Shown here piece after piece: positions 60,940 through 64,000 of a stretch of 64,000 nucleotides of DNA. The DNA lies in assembly GCA_963601915.1 (NCBI GenBank), contig CAVCGL010000004.1:82243-146242 (forward strand), given 5' to 3'. The DNA comes from Butyricicoccus_A sp963601915. GTDB taxonomy: Bacteria; Bacillota; Clostridia; Oscillospirales; Butyricicoccaceae. Every line of letters starts with the position of its first letter. Within the stretch, counting starts at the first letter, position 1. Both the position numbers and the translations under genes were made by a program. The notes beneath the pieces were generated by a model, which was not told the DNA's origin, did not search any database, and saw nothing but the letters and a program-made list of their open reading frames with translations.

Positions 60940-61000
60940 TTTATTGCAGAGAAAAGACGGACATGATAACTGCATTTTTCTGGAGAATTAGAGGTAGAGG
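60940..61000 (+). repeat. ~62-bp imperfect direct repeat, copy 2
   Basis: Starts TTTATTGCAGAG and ends AGAATTAGAGGTAGAGG; partner of 60836-60897. Confidence 0.75.
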
Positions 61001-61328
61001 GTGGTAGATGATTGTTCATGTTGCAACAAGTGGAAGATATGAACTTGTACAGTTTTAACAAAGTGAGTTGGTGTACGGGTTATGACAATAAGAGTCAGCA
61101 CTTTGAAAAATGTGTAAGTAGTCCATCAGGTTATGACAATAAGACTTAACACTTTGTCGGTGAGGTGTCCGTAAGGTGTCTACCTCAAAGATTCAGTTGC
61201 GGGAAAAACGATAACCTGCCCATGACAGGTCTACATAAAAATTTCAGTGGTGGTCGGGAATTCGGTTTGTGTAAGACGACCACTGTGAGAAAAATGATAA
61301 CCACAGTTGTGTAAAACATCCGATATGG

Positions 61329-61346
61329 ATGATGAACACACTGTTT
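61329..61346 (+). repeat. 18-bp direct repeat, right copy
   Basis: ATGATGAACACACTGTTT, identical to 60397-60414; the two copies bracket the ugd stub and the repeat block. Confidence 0.8.
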
Positions 61347-61418
61347 TGAATAGATAAAGCCCGCCGGTGTACTGCATTGGCGACTAGATATAAAAACTTG
61401 TGAGAGGAATATAGCGGA

Positions 61419-62687
61419 ATGTCAAATAAGAAGAATCTCCTGATCTACGCTCATTACTATATTCCAGATACTGCGTCAACGGGGCAGATCCTCCGTGAAT
61501 TGGCGGAGGGTATGCTGGATAAATTCAACATCACGGTCATTTGTGTGGTGCCGAGTTACTTAGGAACTATCGAAGATAAATATAAGACACAGAAGTATTA
61601 CGAAGAAGAAATCAACGGCGTTAAAGTGCTGCGAATCCGTGTGCCGGAGTTCAGTAAGACCAATAAGAAAAGCCGTGTGAAGAACATTGTCTCCTATTTC
61701 TTTGGAGCAATGGGTGCGACCTTCAAGGTCGGCAAGATGGATTATGTGTTTTCCATCTCCCAGCCTCCGATTCTTGGCGGTTTGCTGGGCGTCTGGGGCA
61801 AATGGATGAAACACGCCAAGTACATTTATAACATTCAGGACTTTAACCCGGAGCAGGTGTTGGCCGTTGGCTACACCAAGAGTAAGTTCATCACCGATGC
61901 CATGATGTGGTTTGACAAATTCAGCTGCAAGCGCAGTGATCTTGTGATCACAGTCGGCCGCGATTTGGTGGAAACAGTCGAGAACCGATTCAAAGGGAAG
62001 AAGGTTCCCAGGACAGTTATGATTAACAACTGGATCGATGAAAACGAAATCTATCCGTTGGATGAGAGTAATGAGAAAGTTCTAGCTTTCAAGAAGAAAT
62101 ATGGTCTGGATGGCAAGTTTGTTATCATGTACTCCGGCAACATTGGTCTGTACTATGACCTTGAGAATTTGATTAAGGTTGTGGAGAAAATCAAGCCGGG
62201 GACAAAGACTACAGATGGCCGAGAGGTCGTGTTCACATTTGTTGGTGCAGGCTCCGTGCTGGACAAGCTGGTGCTGTATGTAAAAGAGCATCACATGGAT
62301 AATGTAACGTTCATTCCGTACCAAGATAAGGCTGACCTGATTTACAGCCTGAATGCTGGTGATGTTCACTGGTGTGTGAATGCAAAAGGCATTAAAGGTG
62401 TAAGTTGCCCATCTAAGGTATATGGAATAATGGCCGCTTCGAAGCCCATTTTAGGGGTTCTCGAAGCGGGATCTGAGGTTCGCTGCCTGATCGAAGATAC
62501 ACATGGCGGTCTCTGCTGTGAGCCGGGTGAGTATGACAAGGTTGAAGAGAATATCCGCTGGTTCATTGAGAATGCCGGAAATAGTGAGCTGAAGGCAATG
62601 GGAGCCAGAGGCCGTGAAAATCTGGAGAAGAACCTGACCAGAAATGTGTCAGTGAGAAAGTACGCAGAAGAGATTCTGAAGCTGTAA
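61419..62687 (+). CDS. Glycosyltransferase family 4 (WbuB-like)
   Basis: 422 residues, GT-B fold. N-terminal YYIPDTASTGQILRELAEGM, acceptor side PPILGGLLGVWGKWM, donor side MYSGNIGLYYDLENL and CPSKVYGIMAASKPILG. It adds a sugar to the growing EPS repeat unit; donor unknown. RBS GAGAGGA. Confidence 0.92.
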   Translation: MSNKKNLLIYAHYYIPDTASTGQILRELAEGMLDKFNITVICVVPSYLGTIEDKYKTQKYYEEEINGVKVLRIRVPEFSKTNKKSRVKNIVSYFFGAMGATFKVGKMDYVFSISQPPILGGLLGVWGKWMKHAKYIYNIQDFNPEQVLAVGYTKSKFITDAMMWFDKFSCKRSDLVITVGRDLVETVENRFKGKKVPRTVMINNWIDENEIYPLDESNEKVLAFKKKYGLDGKFVIMYSGNIGLYYDLENLIKVVEKIKPGTKTTDGREVVFTFVGAGSVLDKLVLYVKEHHMDNVTFIPYQDKADLIYSLNAGDVHWCVNAKGIKGVSCPSKVYGIMAASKPILGVLEAGSEVRCLIEDTHGGLCCEPGEYDKVEENIRWFIENAGNSELKAMGARGRENLEKNLTRNVSVRKYAEEILKL

Positions 62688-62702
62688 AGGGGGGCGAGAG
62701 GT

Positions 62703-63275
62703 ATGAACAGTAACTGGTTTAAGCTGGTTATGAAGATGACAAAAATTGAATATGGAAAGAACCTCTTGCTGAAGGGTGTGCCGATTATCTTCAACAAAGG
62801 TGGCGCCAAGCTGAAGATTGGTGAGAATGTCACGATCAAGAGTAGCTTCCTTAGTAATCTGGTTGGCCTTTATAGCCGGACAATTATTGTGACTCGCGCT
62901 CCAGGAGCAGAAATCGAGATTGGCGATAATGTGGGAATAAGTGGAGCAACAATCTACGCCCGGAAAAAGATCACGATTGGTGAGAACACCTGCATCGGTG
63001 GTAATTGCAAAATTCTGGACAACGATTTCCATCCTATTGAGGCAGAGACAAGAAATAAACTGCTGCGAGATGAAAACGGTGGTGATAGTGATCTGGTACC
63101 AAGCCGAGAGATTAAGATCGGCAAGAACTGTTTCATTGGGTGCAATTCAATAATACTGAAAGGCACAGTGTTGGGCGATGGTTGTGTTGTCGGTGCCGGT
63201 GCGGTGGTTGCTGGAACGTTTGAGGATAACTGTGTGATTGCAGGAAACCCGGCGAGGGTTATTAAGAAGTTATAA
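62703..63275 (+). CDS. Left-handed beta-helix (hexapeptide) acyltransferase
   Basis: 190 residues of [LIV]-G-x4 hexapeptide repeats (LKIGENVTIKS, IEIGDNVGISG, ITIGENTCIGGN, IKIGKNCFIGCN) ending in GAGAVVAG and AGNPARVIKKL. Likely O-acetylates the polysaccharide. 15 bases after the glycosyltransferase. Confidence 0.9.
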   Translation: MNSNWFKLVMKMTKIEYGKNLLLKGVPIIFNKGGAKLKIGENVTIKSSFLSNLVGLYSRTIIVTRAPGAEIEIGDNVGISGATIYARKKITIGENTCIGGNCKILDNDFHPIEAETRNKLLRDENGGDSDLVPSREIKIGKNCFIGCNSIILKGTVLGDGCVVGAGAVVAGTFEDNCVIAGNPARVIKKL

Positions 63276-63353
63276 AATACCTTGGAAAATCTACAGAGAT
63301 CAACCATGATGAAGCCCCTGTATTGATTTGAGAGAAAGGCCTTTGGGAAAATA

Positions 63354-64000
63354 TGAATAAAATAGCAATTGTAGGTTTTCATAATTTGCATTTGATGCAA
63401 TTTTTATATAAATATACTGATGTTTTTGACAAAAATAATATTTCATATGACGTATTATACTGGGACCGAGATATGGATTCCAATATTAAATGTAAAGCAT
63501 TTAAGGGCAATAGCATTTCATATCGTTATAAAATGAGCAACTATCAGCCCAAGGAAAAAAAAATTCACGGCTTTGTGGGTTGTATGCGGTATTTTTGCAA
63601 GATAATAAAAAAGAACAAGTATGATCATATTATTTTATTGACAACGCAAACAGCATTGCCTTTATATATGCTGAGTAGAATCGTCAGAAAATCAAAATTT
63701 GTTTTTGATTATCGAGATTTGACATACGAAAAAAATAGTATTTGCAGAAGAATTATAAAAGGTATTATTGAAAAATCTGAATTTACAGCTATTTCCTCGA
63801 TGGGATTTAAAGAGGTTCTTGGTGAGAGTAATAAATTTGTTATGTCTCATAATGTAAGCAATTTAAAAATGGAATGTTTACCCAAGAAAAGTAGTAGGAA
63901 TCTCAGAGTCGTTTTTTGGGGAATGATACGGCAAATCGAATGGAATAAAAAAATCTGTGATTTATTCGGAAATGTACCTGGTATAGAATTACGTTATTGC
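63354..64000 (+). CDS. Probable glycosyltransferase, cut by the window end
   Basis: Open from ATG 63354 to the last base (215 codons), C-terminus missing. MNKIAIVGFHNLHLMQFLYKY, KNKYDHIILLTTQTALPLYM, KFVFDYRDLTYEKNS and NLRVVFWGMIRQIEWNKK fit the N-terminal half and start of the donor domain of a GT4-type enzyme. Strongly AT-rich codon use compared with genes upstream suggests separate acquisition. The ribosome site is weak (GGGAAA). Confidence 0.7.

Larger units (their letters stand above)
60753..61418. repeat. Non-coding block of degenerate short repeats
   Basis: No credible gene over about 660 bases. Direct repeats: GTCTACCTCAAA...TTCAGT at 60753, 61178 and (weaker) 61229; a ~62-bp unit at 60836-60897 and 60940-61000; a 28-bp unit at 61078-61105 and 61129-61156. 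GAAAAA[C/T]GATAACC occurs twice near 61202-61300. Looks like recombination remains. Confidence 0.7.

Noticed and set aside
60753..61418. CRISPR array or tRNA cluster in the repeat block
   Set aside because: Repeats are few, of different lengths, imperfect and irregularly spaced; no cas genes and no cloverleaf.

Overview
The window looks like a chromosomal segment of an anaerobic, spore-forming Clostridia member. A Butyricicoccus/Agathobaculum-like relative in Oscillospirales is my guess from gene content; it was not tested. The evidence is spoIIAA-spoIIAB-sigF, yabP-yabQ, a SpoVB-type flippase, a CpI-type [FeFe]-hydrogenase, a valS T-box, SLH surface proteins and Gram-positive promoters, Shine-Dalgarno sites and intrinsic terminators. 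Base composition is near 50% GC by eye, with AT-rich islands at about 40.0-40.9 kb (DUF2971) and after 63.3 kb (glycosyltransferase).

Layout. 0-5.3 kb: a partial NYN-domain protein on the minus strand, then marR plus a heterodimeric ABC exporter. 5.4-9.3 kb: three secreted proteins (a fibronectin-III/M14 peptidase broken by one in-frame TGA, a lipoprotein, an SLH protein). 9.5-11.7 kb: aldo/keto reductase and flavodoxin behind a MerR-type promoter, then a cytidylate-kinase-like gene on the minus strand. 11.8-14.5 kb: GNAT, MocR regulator, radC. 14.6-19.4 kb: uvrB-uvrA. 19.6-30.6 kb: a close-packed run recJ-relA-dtd-MBL-hemZ-nucleoside kinase-zinc ribbon-spoVB-like-mazG-hup-rqcP. 30.7-32.2 kb: yabP-yabQ-divIC-S1, the same order as in Bacillus subtilis. 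32.3-35.2 kb: a candidate minus-strand small RNA, an amidohydrolase, fumarase alpha, and hpf with a foldable leader. 35.3-40.9 kb: an AraC regulator, a siderophore-type ABC pair and a broken DUF2971 gene. 40.9-46.8 kb: T-box-valS-folC, then the sigma-F operon. 46.9-50.5 kb: a small NuoF-like/ferredoxin protein, hydA and an SH3/SLH surface protein.

From about 50.6 kb to the end lies an exopolysaccharide (EPS) locus. It starts with a 16-G run, a consensus promoter and a gene of CxCG repeats ending in an AP2 domain, which contains a 10-N assembly gap. Then come an initiating sugar transferase, a CpsB phosphatase, a surface protein with a C-terminal SPKTG sorting signal, CpsD kinase, CpsC, a class B sortase, an LCP ligase, rfbA, a small XRE regulator, a second rfbA with a one-G frameshift, N-terminal stubs of rfbB and ugd, about 1 kb of degenerate repeats, two glycosyltransferases (the last cut by the window end) and a hexapeptide acyltransferase.

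Most worth following up: (i) the promoter-to-terminator small RNA at 32287-32408 on the minus strand; (ii) the sortase B plus SPKTG protein inside the CpsBCD operon, led by an AP2-repeat protein; (iii) the mosaic of truncated sugar-nucleotide genes and short repeats at 60.4-61.4 kb. Several lesions (premature TGA, G-tract frameshift, 16-G run, N gap) may be sequencing or assembly artefacts and should be checked in reads first.
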